Shown one piece after another: positions 1-6,319 of a stretch of 9,122 bases of DNA. This stretch comes from Candidatus Pelagibacterales bacterium (GTDB lineage: Bacteria > Pseudomonadota > Alphaproteobacteria > TMED109). Made by a program: the position numbers and the translations under genes. The stretch is from NCBI GenBank assembly GCA_002720535.1, contig PBIU01000003.1:474874-483995 (forward strand), in the 5' to 3' direction. The notes under the pieces are model-generated. The model had not been told where the DNA came from, did no database searches, and saw only the letters and a program-made list of their open reading frames with translations. Each line of letters starts with the position of its first letter. Position 1 is the stretch's first letter.

Positions 1-219
1 GAAAAAAATATAAAATTAGTTGGTTCAATAATTCCAGCTTATAAAATTAATTCTTTATTAAATAACGTGCCTTTAGTTGGAGATTTACTTACGGCGAAAG
101 AAGATGAAGGTATTTTTGCTATTAACTATGAAGCTAATGGGCCATGGGATGAGCCTAAAATTCAAGTAAATCCTTTAAGTTTGTTAACTCCAGGTATAAT
201 TAGAAATATTTTTAATTAA
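1..219 (+). CDS. AsmA/YhdP-like (DUF3971-type) protein, C-terminal end only
   Basis: This is the last 72 codons of a gene that begins before the window; frame 1 is open from base 1 to the TAA at 217-219. The visible protein carries a pattern I associate with the C-terminal end of alphaproteobacterial AsmA-like/DUF3971 proteins: a PAYKINSLL segment, then PLVGDLL, then EGIFAINYEANGP, and a closing VNPLSLLTPGIIRNIF. Members of this family are large, inner-membrane-anchored periplasmic proteins, and the YhdP/AsmA group is linked to lipid transport and outer-membrane homeostasis. The N-terminal anchor and most of the domain lie outside the window, so only the family call is supported. The gene converges on tyrS with a 4-bp gap between stop codons. 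The family call is from recalled similarity. Confidence 0.75.
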   Translation, partial: EKNIKLVGSIIPAYKINSLLNNVPLVGDLLTAKEDEGIFAINYEANGPWDEPKIQVNPLSLLTPGIIRNIFN

Positions 220-236
220 AAATTTATTTTTTTTCT
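206..236. terminator. Possible AT-only hairpin terminator between converging genes
   Basis: A perfect 16-nt palindrome at 208-223, ATTTTTAATTAAAAAT, spans the stop codon of the AsmA-like gene and the short gap before the tyrS stop. On the plus strand it is followed at once by a T-rich tract (223-234), giving a hairpin-plus-U-tract layout. The stem is made only of A and T, so it would be weak, and such palindromes arise easily by chance in DNA this AT-rich. It is the only terminator-like structure between the two converging genes. Confidence 0.3.
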
Positions 237-1495
237 AAAATAATATGTTTTTTCTTTCCAACCGATAATTTAATTCTACTTTCATTAACAAATAAAGAAT
301 TGTTAATTTTCATATTCTCATCTGAAACAGTAGTATTATTAATTTTTACGCCTGAACCTCTAATTAATCTCCTAGCTTCACCCTTACTTGATAGTAAATA
401 ATTATTATTAGTTAAACACTCTAATATTGGTACCCCTTCAGTCAGTTCGTTGTTATTATATGATATTACAGGTAGATTTGCAGTTCCCTCTTTTTTTTCA
501 AATATATTTTTAGCTGTACTAATTGCTTTTTTAGTTTCTTCTTCTCCGTGTAATAAAGTTGTTGCAGCATTGGCAAGTATTATTTTAGCATCATTAATTT
601 CTGCACCTTCAAGTTCTTCTAACTTCTTTATCTCTCCTAAGCTAATTTCAGTAAAAAGTTTTAAAAACCTAATAACATCTTTATCTTCAGTATTTCTCCA
701 GAATTGCCAATAATCCCATGGTGAACATAAATTGGAATTAAGCCATATTGCTCCATTTGCAGTTTTACCCATTTTACTTCCGGATGATGTTGTAATTAAA
801 GGAGATGTTAATCCATATAATGGATTCCTTGAGTCCAGACTATTTACTCTTCTATGTAACTCAATTCCATTAATTATATTACCCCATTGATCAGAGCCAC
901 CCATTTGAATTTTACAACCATATCTTTTATTTAATTCATAAAAATCATATGCTTGAAGTATCATATAATTAAATTCTAAAAATGAAAGGGTTTGTTCTCT
1001 GTCTAATCTTAATTTAACTGAATCAAAGGTTAACATTCTATTTATAGAGAAATGTTTTCCATAGTCTCTAAGAAATTCTATATAATTTAGGTTTTTTAAC
1101 CATTCAGAATTATCAACCATTAAGGCTTTATTGTCACCTTGATCAAAATTTAAGAATTTATTAAATACATCTTTTATACCAATAGAATTACTTTTAATAA
1201 TATCCTCGTTTATTAGTTTTCTTGATTCATCTTTACCTGATGGATCGCCAACTAAGGATGTTCCTCCCCCCAAAAGTACAATAGGCTTATGTCCACTTTT
1301 TTGGAACCATTTTAATAACATAATTTGAATTAAAGATCCTACATGTAGACTAGATGCGGTGCAGTCAAAACCAATATAGGCAGGTATAATATGACTATTA
1401 TCAAGAAGTTTATCTAAATTATTTATATCAGTAGCTTGATGTATAAACCCTCGTGCTATAATCTCTTTTATAAAATCTGAACTATAAGTTGTCAT
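224..1495 (-). CDS. tyrS: Tyrosyl-tRNA synthetase (TyrRS), class Ic
   Basis: The 423-residue product attaches tyrosine to tRNA-Tyr in the cytoplasm using ATP, and its length is typical of bacterial TyrRS. The order of motifs fits: a tyrosine-pocket segment YIGFDCTASSLHVGS (about 40-54) whose HVGS at 51-54 is the HIGH signature; the DPSGK stretch at 84-88; QMGGSDQWGN (197-206), the conserved tyrosine/ATP site; and KMGKT (241-245), the KMSKS-loop variant I associate with alphaproteobacterial enzymes. An S4-type RNA-binding domain follows at the C-terminus (about 352-415, with SSKGEARRLIRG). Translation starts at the ATG whose complement is 1493-1495, with AAGG about 10 nt upstream. The gene is divergent from anmK across 48 bp, an arrangement I recall from other proteobacteria. 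No broken or missing motif was seen. Confidence 0.97.
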   Translation of the reverse strand: MTTYSSDFIKEIIARGFIHQATDINNLDKLLDNSHIIPAYIGFDCTASSLHVGSLIQIMLLKWFQKSGHKPIVLLGGGTSLVGDPSGKDESRKLINEDIIKSNSIGIKDVFNKFLNFDQGDNKALMVDNSEWLKNLNYIEFLRDYGKHFSINRMLTFDSVKLRLDREQTLSFLEFNYMILQAYDFYELNKRYGCKIQMGGSDQWGNIINGIELHRRVNSLDSRNPLYGLTSPLITTSSGSKMGKTANGAIWLNSNLCSPWDYWQFWRNTEDKDVIRFLKLFTEISLGEIKKLEELEGAEINDAKIILANAATTLLHGEEETKKAISTAKNIFEKKEGTANLPVISYNNNELTEGVPILECLTNNNYLLSSKGEARRLIRGSGVKINNTTVSDENMKINNSLFVNESRIKLSVGKKKHIILEKK

Positions 1496-1543
1496 TATAA
1501 ATAACCTTAAATACTAATACTTATTTTTTAAAGGACATATTTA
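1496..1543. promoter_or_regulatory. Compact divergent control region of tyrS and anmK
   Basis: Only 48 bp separate the two start codons, so both promoters must lie here or extend into the opposing coding sequence. The anmK ribosome-binding site is clear: AAAGGA at about 1529-1534, 9-10 nt before the ATG at 1544. The tyrS side has AAGG about 10 nt before its ATG. I could not pick convincing -35 and -10 pairs. There is no room for a T-box or another long leader ahead of tyrS unless the transcript starts inside anmK. Confidence 0.5.
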
Positions 1544-2674
1544 ATGAAAACAAGAGATAAATATAGTTATTTCATAAAAAATAATAAAAGCTATATAAAT
1601 GCTATTGGACTTATGAGTGGGACATCTTTAGATGGTCTGGATGTTGCATTGATTAAAACCAATGCAACAGATTATTTTGAATTGAAACAATTTAGTACTT
1701 ATGAATATAGTAAGTCACTTAAACAGAATATTAGTATTTTCATTAAAGACAGAAAAAATTTAAATTATGTAACTAGTTTACTAACAAAATTTAATTCAAA
1801 ATGTATAAAATCTTTTTTGGAAAATTATAATATAAATATTAAAGATATAGATATAATTGGATTACATGGTCATACAATATTTCATAACCCCAAGGAGAAT
1901 TGGACTTGGCAATTATGTGATGGGAAAAGTTTATCAAATTTAATCAATATACCTGTAATATCAAATTTTAGATATAGAGATGTTTCTTTGGGAGGTGAAG
2001 GAGCTCCTTTAGTTGGTATTTGGCATAAGGCATTATTAAGTAGTATAAAAGATGCTGTTTATCCATGTGTATTTCTAAATATAGGTGGAGTTTCAAATAT
2101 AACTTATTTAGAAAATAAACACGATATTCCTTACTGTTTTGATATAGGTATTGGTAATGGATTAATAGACTACACTATGCAAAAGTATTATAATATCCCT
2201 TTTGATAAAGATGGTAAAATAAGTCTCGAAGGTTCAATAAATAAAAGTATAATAAAAAATATACTTAAAAATAACTGGTATAAGAAATTACCACCTAAAT
2301 CAATAGATAAAAGTCACTTTAATATATTTATTAATTCTTTAATAAAGGATTTAAGTGCCGAAGATAAGGCTGCAACCTTATCTAAGTTAATTAGCGCTCA
2401 ATTAAAAGTAGGTCTAAACTTTTTTTCACAAAAGCCTAAGAGTTTGTATGTTTCAGGTGGAGGTAAAAAAAATAAAGCTATATTAAATGGATTAAGAGAG
2501 GATTTTGATGATATATTACTTCCATTAGAATCTAATTGGAATTCGGACGCTTTGGAAGCTCAAGCGTTTGCTTATCTAGCATCTAGAAGTTACAAGAGTA
2601 TTCCTTATACATGGAAAAAAATTACAGGAATTAGAAATCAATCTTCAGGAGGGTTATTAGATTTTCCAGATTAA
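1544..2674 (+). CDS. anmK: Anhydro-N-acetylmuramic acid kinase (AnmK)
   Basis: The 376-residue protein belongs to the AnmK family, which hydrolyses the anhydro bond of 1,6-anhydroMurNAc and phosphorylates the sugar to MurNAc-6-phosphate. This is a step in recycling peptidoglycan in the cytoplasm. Visible motifs, in order, are the ATP-binding GLMSGTSLDGLD (22-33), GLHGHTIFHNP (106-116), GGEGAPLVGIWH (150-161), LNIGGVSNIT (178-187), FDIGIGNGLID (199-209), LPPKSIDKSHF (249-259), SGGGKKN (304-310) and the closing EAQAFAYLASR (338-348). Asp200 matches the catalytic base of the family's DTGPGN loop. Thr and Pro of that loop are both Ile here, and the usual DFR is NFR (141-143). Length and domain order are normal. 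The ATG is preceded by AAAGGA. The stop overlaps that of the converging hydrolase gene. Confidence 0.95.
   Translation: MKTRDKYSYFIKNNKSYINAIGLMSGTSLDGLDVALIKTNATDYFELKQFSTYEYSKSLKQNISIFIKDRKNLNYVTSLLTKFNSKCIKSFLENYNINIKDIDIIGLHGHTIFHNPKENWTWQLCDGKSLSNLINIPVISNFRYRDVSLGGEGAPLVGIWHKALLSSIKDAVYPCVFLNIGGVSNITYLENKHDIPYCFDIGIGNGLIDYTMQKYYNIPFDKDGKISLEGSINKSIIKNILKNNWYKKLPPKSIDKSHFNIFINSLIKDLSAEDKAATLSKLISAQLKVGLNFFSQKPKSLYVSGGGKKNKAILNGLREDFDDILLPLESNWNSDALEAQAFAYLASRSYKSIPYTWKKITGIRNQSSGGLLDFPD
2671..2674. other. Shared TTAA giving both stop codons
   Basis: The four bases TTAA form the end of anmK (TAA at 2672-2674) and, read on the other strand, the end of the hydrolase gene (TAA, complement of 2671-2673). 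The two genes therefore overlap tail to tail by 4 bp, with no intergenic space for a dedicated terminator. Confidence 0.95.
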
Positions 2675-3309
2675 TTAGTATTTTTACTTATATATTTTTC
2701 TATTTTATTTTGAATTTCATCTAAACTTTTTGCAAAAAAATGATCTGCACCTATAATTTTCCTATATTCTATTTTTAAGTTTTTTTGCTTATTGAGTTTT
2801 TCCACAAGTTCAGTAACACATTCCTCTTCTACAATTTTATCTTCTGTTCCTTGAATAATTAGACCATTTGAAGGACAAGGAGCTAGGAAAGAAAAATCAT
2901 ATAAACTCGCTGGCGGGCTAATAGCAACAAATCCTGAAATTTCTGGCCTTCTCATTAATAATTGTAGTGCTAGCCAAGCGCCAAAAGAAAATCCTGCAAT
3001 CCAGGTTGTTCTTGCCGTCGGGTTTTCAGCTTGTAACCAGTCTAAAGCTGCAGCTGCATCTGTTAATTCTCCTATACCATTGTCATAAGTCCCTTGGCTT
3101 CTACCGACCCCTCTAAAATTAAATCTTAGTGTTGAAAAGTTAGAGTTTTTAAAAGCTTGGTAGGTTCTATATACTAACTTATTATTCATAGTTCCACCTT
3201 GTCTTGGATGAGGATGTAAAACAACGCAAAGTGGAGAATTATCTTGATTTCCTTTTTGATATCTTGCTTCTAAGCGACCCTCTGGTCCAGGTATATTAAT
3301 TTCCGGCAT
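2671..3309 (-). CDS. Alpha/beta hydrolase of the COG2945 type
   Basis: This is a small (212-residue) cytoplasmic serine hydrolase with a complete catalytic set. HPHPRQGGTMNNK (32-44) forms the oxyanion-hole region, NFRGVGRSQG (64-73) follows, the nucleophile elbow is GFSFGA with Ser108, the acid is Asp157 in QGTEDKIV, and the base is His190 in GADHFF. There is no signal peptide or membrane segment. The HPHP-GGTMNNK and FNFRGVGxSxG pair marks the COG2945 family, whose substrate is not established; related genes are often found beside cysE and cysteine desulfurase genes in alphaproteobacteria (recalled). The ATG has GGAA about 7 nt upstream. It is divergent from cysE and convergent with anmK. 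G+C is locally high: 102 of 240 bases (42%) at 2881-3120 by hand count, against 27 of 120 in a sample from the iscS-like gene. Confidence 0.9.
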   Translation of the reverse strand: MPEINIPGPEGRLEARYQKGNQDNSPLCVVLHPHPRQGGTMNNKLVYRTYQAFKNSNFSTLRFNFRGVGRSQGTYDNGIGELTDAAAALDWLQAENPTARTTWIAGFSFGAWLALQLLMRRPEISGFVAISPPASLYDFSFLAPCPSNGLIIQGTEDKIVEEECVTELVEKLNKQKNLKIEYRKIIGADHFFAKSLDEIQNKIEKYISKNTN

Positions 3310-3339
3310 TTTAATTCCATATTGATGCTTATAAAAATA

Positions 3340-3360
3340 TTATATACCATTGGTATATAA
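3340..3360. promoter_or_regulatory. Perfect 21-bp palindrome, candidate operator
   Basis: The arms TTATATACCA and TGGTATATAA pair perfectly over 10 bp around a single central T. The G/C pairs sit together near the centre (ACCA-TGGT), which is unlike random AT palindromes and typical of a site for a dimeric regulator. Its left arm overlaps the candidate minus-strand -10 box of the hydrolase gene. I do not recognise the motif as a specific regulator's site. An Rrf2/IscR-type protein is one candidate because such genes often accompany this cluster, but none is encoded here. Confidence 0.6.
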
Positions 3361-3372
3361 GCTTGTTTAAAG

Positions 3373-3423
3373 TGTATATAAATAGTATTTAATTAAACTT
3401 TAATAAAGTATTATTTATATACA
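3373..3423. repeat. 12-bp inverted repeat with 27-nt loop ahead of cysE
   Basis: TGTATATAAATA at 3373-3384 is the exact reverse complement of TATTTATATACA at 3412-3423. The right arm covers the place where a -35 box would lie for the TATAAT at 3436-3441. Each arm contains the 8-mer GTATATAA (or its complement TTATATAC), which also makes up the outer part of the palindrome at 3340-3360. This gives four copies of the 8-mer between 3340 and 3422. It could be a second operator pair or a weak hairpin. With so few G/C pairs, chance is not excluded. Confidence 0.45.
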
Positions 3424-3478
3424 AAAACTAATGTCTATAATAAAGGATTAATTTAAATTAATTATATAAGGTTTAAAA

Positions 3479-3985
3479 TTGTTTTATTCTATTAAAGATT
3501 ACATTACTGCAGTAAAGAAAAGAGACCCAGCTGCCCGCTCCATTTTGGAAATTATTCTATGTTATCCTGGTTTACATGCTTTGTTTTTTCATAGAATTGC
3601 AAATTTTATGTGGAGATGCCATTTATATTTGATAGCAAGGTTTATATCTCATATTTCAAGGTTTTTAACGGCAATAGAAATTCATCCAGCTGCAAAAATA
3701 GGAAAAAGGTTTTTTATAGATCATGGTGTAGGAGTAGTTATTGGAGAAACTGCTGAAATTGGTGATGATGTTCATATTTATCATCAAGTAACCTTAGGAG
3801 CTGTGACTTCTGAAAAAGTAAAGAGACACCCTACTGTAGGTAATGGAGTTGTTATTGGTGCTGGTGCAAAGTTATTAGGACCAATTACAATAGGAGATAA
3901 TGCAAAAATTGGCGCAAATGCGGTTGTTATTAGTGATGTTGCGTCAGGCACATCTATGGTTGGTGTATTAGCAAAGAATTTATAA
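3479..3985 (+). CDS. cysE: Serine O-acetyltransferase, short EpsC/CysE type
   Basis: The enzyme transfers acetyl from acetyl-CoA to L-serine, giving O-acetylserine for cysteine synthesis in the cytoplasm. The 168 residues comprise a short helical N-terminal part (1-65, with CYPGLHALFFHR) and a left-handed beta-helix of hexapeptide repeats (about 66-165). Catalytic Asp81-His82 lie in IDHGVGVVIGETAEIGD, and Arg116-His117 in KRHPT. Translation starts at TTG (3479), fixed by TAAGG 7 nt upstream and by the start of family similarity. It is far shorter than E. coli CysE (273 aa) and has essentially no tail after the last coil, the part that in longer CysE proteins docks cysteine synthase. The usual TLGGTG loop is TLGAVT with extra residues, and the VGVPA turn is VGVLA. 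It leads the plus-strand sulfur gene cluster. Confidence 0.92.
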   Translation: MFYSIKDYITAVKKRDPAARSILEIILCYPGLHALFFHRIANFMWRCHLYLIARFISHISRFLTAIEIHPAAKIGKRFFIDHGVGVVIGETAEIGDDVHIYHQVTLGAVTSEKVKRHPTVGNGVVIGAGAKLLGPITIGDNAKIGANAVVISDVASGTSMVGVLAKNL

Positions 3986-4032
3986 AATAATATATACCCT
4001 TAAATATAAAAAATATTAATAAAAGGTAAAAT

Positions 4033-5148
4033 ATGACTTTGTATCTTGATTATAATGCTTCTGCTCCTATTATTTCTGATGTAGTGGCTATAATGAATGA
4101 ATCTATTGGTATTATAGGTAATCCCTCATCTATTCATTCTTCAGGAAGGGCAGCAAGAAAAGCAATCGAGGATTCTAGAGAAATAATTAGTAAAACGATA
4201 GGTAGCAATCCAAAAAATATTATTTTTACATCAGGAGCTACAGAAGCTAATGCTCTCGCATTAAATTGTTCAAAAACAATGCAAACATTTATTTCTTCAA
4301 TTGAACATGACTCAGTTTTAAAACAAAATATCAATGCAAAACTAATTCCTGTAACTTCAGAAGGTATTATTAATGTAGAGTTTTTAGAGAGTAATTTAAG
4401 AAAATTGCCTGAAGATAATATTTTTGTCTCAGTTATGGCAGTAAATAATGAAACAGGAATAATTCAGCCATTAGAAGATATATCTAGAATATGCAAAGAA
4501 AATAATGCTATTTTACATGTTGATGCTGTCCAAGCTATTGGAAGAATAGACATATCCATGGATAAATTAAACATAGACTTACTTACTATATCATCTCACA
4601 AGATAGGTGGACCAAAAGGTATAGGATGTCTAGCAGTAAGTGATAAAGTTTATACAGTGTTATCTCCAATTATTATGGGAGGAGGACAAGAGAGAGGTTT
4701 TAGAGGTGGTACAGAAGCAGTAAATCAAATTATTGGTTTTGGAGCTGCAGCTAAATATGCCCAAAAATTTAGTTTATCAAATACTCTGACTACCAGAGAT
4801 TCACTAGAAAAAAATGTATTATCAATGATACCAGATTCTATAATTATAGGTAAAAATTCTCCTAGAGTAGCAAACACGTCATTAATAGCGTTTAAAAATA
4901 TTTCAGCAGAAAGTTTAGTTATAGCTTTAGATATTGAAGGGTATGAAGTAAGCTCAGGTTCAGCGTGCTCTTCAGGTAAGATAGCTGCAAGTCATGTTTT
5001 AAGAGCAATGGGTCTAAATGAAAGTTTAGTTAAAGGTGCAATTAGAATTAGTTTATGTAGAAGTTTAAATAAAAGTGAAATATTATCTTTTTGCACTATT
5101 TTAAAAAGAGTAATTAATCAATTATTAAGAAAAAAGAAAATTATTTAA
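4033..5148 (+). CDS. Cysteine desulfurase, NifS-like, first of a tandem pair
   Basis: This is a 371-residue PLP enzyme of the aminotransferase class V fold that converts cysteine to alanine and leaves a persulfide on its own cysteine. It begins with LYLDYNASAP (3-12). FTSGATEANALAL (65-77) is the cofactor phosphate site, His92 lies in the SIEHDSV motif, Asp164 and Gln167 in HVDAVQAIG, the PLP lysine is Lys190 in SSHKIGGPKGIG, and the catalytic Cys312 lies in SSGSACSSGK. All key residues are present, so it should be active. The ATG has AAGG 6 nt upstream and follows cysE by 47 bp. Its TAA shares one base with the ATG of the next gene, so the two desulfurases are probably translationally coupled. 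It belongs to the NifS/IscS family but is clearly distinct from the following paralogue, so I give no symbol. Confidence 0.93.
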   Translation: MTLYLDYNASAPIISDVVAIMNESIGIIGNPSSIHSSGRAARKAIEDSREIISKTIGSNPKNIIFTSGATEANALALNCSKTMQTFISSIEHDSVLKQNINAKLIPVTSEGIINVEFLESNLRKLPEDNIFVSVMAVNNETGIIQPLEDISRICKENNAILHVDAVQAIGRIDISMDKLNIDLLTISSHKIGGPKGIGCLAVSDKVYTVLSPIIMGGGQERGFRGGTEAVNQIIGFGAAAKYAQKFSLSNTLTTRDSLEKNVLSMIPDSIIIGKNSPRVANTSLIAFKNISAESLVIALDIEGYEVSSGSACSSGKIAASHVLRAMGLNESLVKGAIRISLCRSLNKSEILSFCTILKRVINQLLRKKKII

Positions 5149-6305
5149 TGAAACCTATTTACTTAGATTATCAATCTACTACTCCAACAAATAAGGATGT
5201 ATTAGAAAAAATGATACCTTATTTTTCTGAAGTTTATGGTAATCCGCATTCTTCAAATCATCAATATGGTTTAACTGCACATGAGGCAATAGAAAATGGG
5301 CGAAAAAAAATTGCTAGAGCTATAGGATCTCAACCAGAAGAAATAATTTTTACTTCTGGAGCAACTGAATCAAATAATTTAGCAATAAAAGGTTCTTTTT
5401 TATATAGATTAAAGAAACATAATCGTAAAAAAATCATTATTGCTGCAACAGAACATAAGTGTGTTCTAGAAGCTGCTAATTCATTAACTTCCTTAGGTGC
5501 TAAATTAAGTATAATTAATGTTAATAACTTAGGTGAAATTAATTTAAAACAATTAGAATCTGAAATGAGTGATGAAGTAGCTTTAGTTTCTATTATGTTA
5601 GCTAATAATGAGATTGGTGTTATTCAACCTATGAATGAAATCTCTAATATTTGTAAGAAGAATAATGTATGGTTGCATACTGATGCAGCACAGGCAGTGG
5701 GAAATATCGATGTAAAAGTAAATGATTTAGGTGTAGATTTAATGAGTATTTCAAGCCATAAATTGTATGGACCTAAAGGCATTGGCTGCTTATTTTTCAG
5801 AAGAAGACCCAGAATTAGGTTACTTCCACAAATTGATGGAGGAGGTCAGGAAAGATTGTTACGTTCAGGAACATTACCTACGCCTCTTGTAGTAGGTTTT
5901 AGTGAAGCAATGCATATAGCAAATAAAAACCTAAGCAAAAATATTATTCAGTTAAAGTTTCTAAGAGATAGACTTCATAATCATTTTATAGAGTTTGATA
6001 AAAATATAAAACTTAATGGAACGGATATAAATAAGAACCGCTTACCAAATAATTTAAATTACTTTGTAAATGGAGTTAACGCATTAGAATTAACTGAATC
6101 ACTTGGAAATTATGTAGCATTTTCAACAGGATCAGCTTGTTCAACAGGAAATATTGAACCCTCTTATGTCCTATCATCTATAGGATTGAAAAAAGAAGAA
6201 GCATTATCATCATTTAGGATTTCGGTAGGATTAGAATCTACACAAGAAGATATAGATAAAGCTGCTAAAATTATTTGTAATAAAATAAGTTTTTTGCGAA
6301 AATAA
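5148..6305 (+). CDS. iscS: Cysteine desulfurase, IscS-like, lacking the C-terminal tail
   Basis: This 385-residue PLP-dependent cysteine desulfurase is closer to IscS than the gene before it. The motifs are YLDYQSTTP (5-13), FTSGATESNNLAI (68-80), His103 in ATEHKCV, Asp179 and Gln182 in HTDAAQAVG, the PLP lysine Lys205 in SSHKLYGPKGIG, and catalytic Cys331 in STGSACSTGNIEPSYVL. IscS usually supplies sulfur for Fe-S clusters and for tRNA thiolation through MnmA, which is encoded two genes downstream. The protein ends 54 residues after the catalytic Cys, against about 76 in E. coli IscS (404 aa). It therefore lacks roughly 20 residues at the C-terminus, where IscU docks in the model protein. 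No frame downstream restores that tail. The start overlaps the previous stop (TAATG). The symbol marks the family; partners may differ. Confidence 0.9.
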   Translation: MKPIYLDYQSTTPTNKDVLEKMIPYFSEVYGNPHSSNHQYGLTAHEAIENGRKKIARAIGSQPEEIIFTSGATESNNLAIKGSFLYRLKKHNRKKIIIAATEHKCVLEAANSLTSLGAKLSIINVNNLGEINLKQLESEMSDEVALVSIMLANNEIGVIQPMNEISNICKKNNVWLHTDAAQAVGNIDVKVNDLGVDLMSISSHKLYGPKGIGCLFFRRRPRIRLLPQIDGGGQERLLRSGTLPTPLVVGFSEAMHIANKNLSKNIIQLKFLRDRLHNHFIEFDKNIKLNGTDINKNRLPNNLNYFVNGVNALELTESLGNYVAFSTGSACSTGNIEPSYVLSSIGLKKEEALSSFRISVGLESTQEDIDKAAKIICNKISFLRK

Positions 6306-6319
6306 AAAAGGATTTAATT

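Larger units (their letters stand above)
3310..3478. promoter_or_regulatory. Divergent control region of the hydrolase gene and cysE
   Basis: This 169-bp stretch is the largest non-coding gap in the window and must hold promoters in both directions. A perfect TATAAT at 3436-3441 lies 37 nt before the cysE start and is a candidate plus-strand -10 box, though no good -35 hexamer sits 17 bp upstream. On the minus strand, TATAAT (complement of 3339-3344) lies about 30 nt before the hydrolase start and overlaps the left arm of a 21-bp palindrome. A TAAGG at 3467-3471, 7 nt before TTG at 3479, is the cysE ribosome-binding site. Single TATAAT matches are common in DNA this AT-rich, so the boxes are tentative. 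The density of inverted repeats is the stronger sign of control. Confidence 0.55.

Noticed and set aside
223..236. T-rich tract as a strong intrinsic terminator
   Set aside because: The only hairpin next to it is made of A and T, and the tract also encodes the Lys-rich end of TyrRS, so it is listed only as a weak possibility.
450..713. 87-codon open frame on the plus strand
   Set aside because: It lies wholly inside tyrS on the opposite strand, has no family resemblance, and tyrS is well supported by motifs throughout.
3310..3478. tRNA, small RNA or riboswitch in the largest gap
   Set aside because: There is no cloverleaf, TTCGA-like T loop or G/C-paired helices. The inverted repeats are nearly all A/T and fit operator sites better than a folded RNA.
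4134..4334. 66-codon open frame on the minus strand
   Set aside because: It is a shadow of the NifS-like desulfurase, whose conserved phosphate-binding motif is encoded across this stretch.
4033..6305. Recent tandem duplication of one desulfurase gene
   Set aside because: The two proteins share only family motifs; their active-site surroundings (ACSSGKIAASHVL versus ACSTGNIEPSYVL) and lengths differ, so this is an old paralogue pair, not a fresh repeat.
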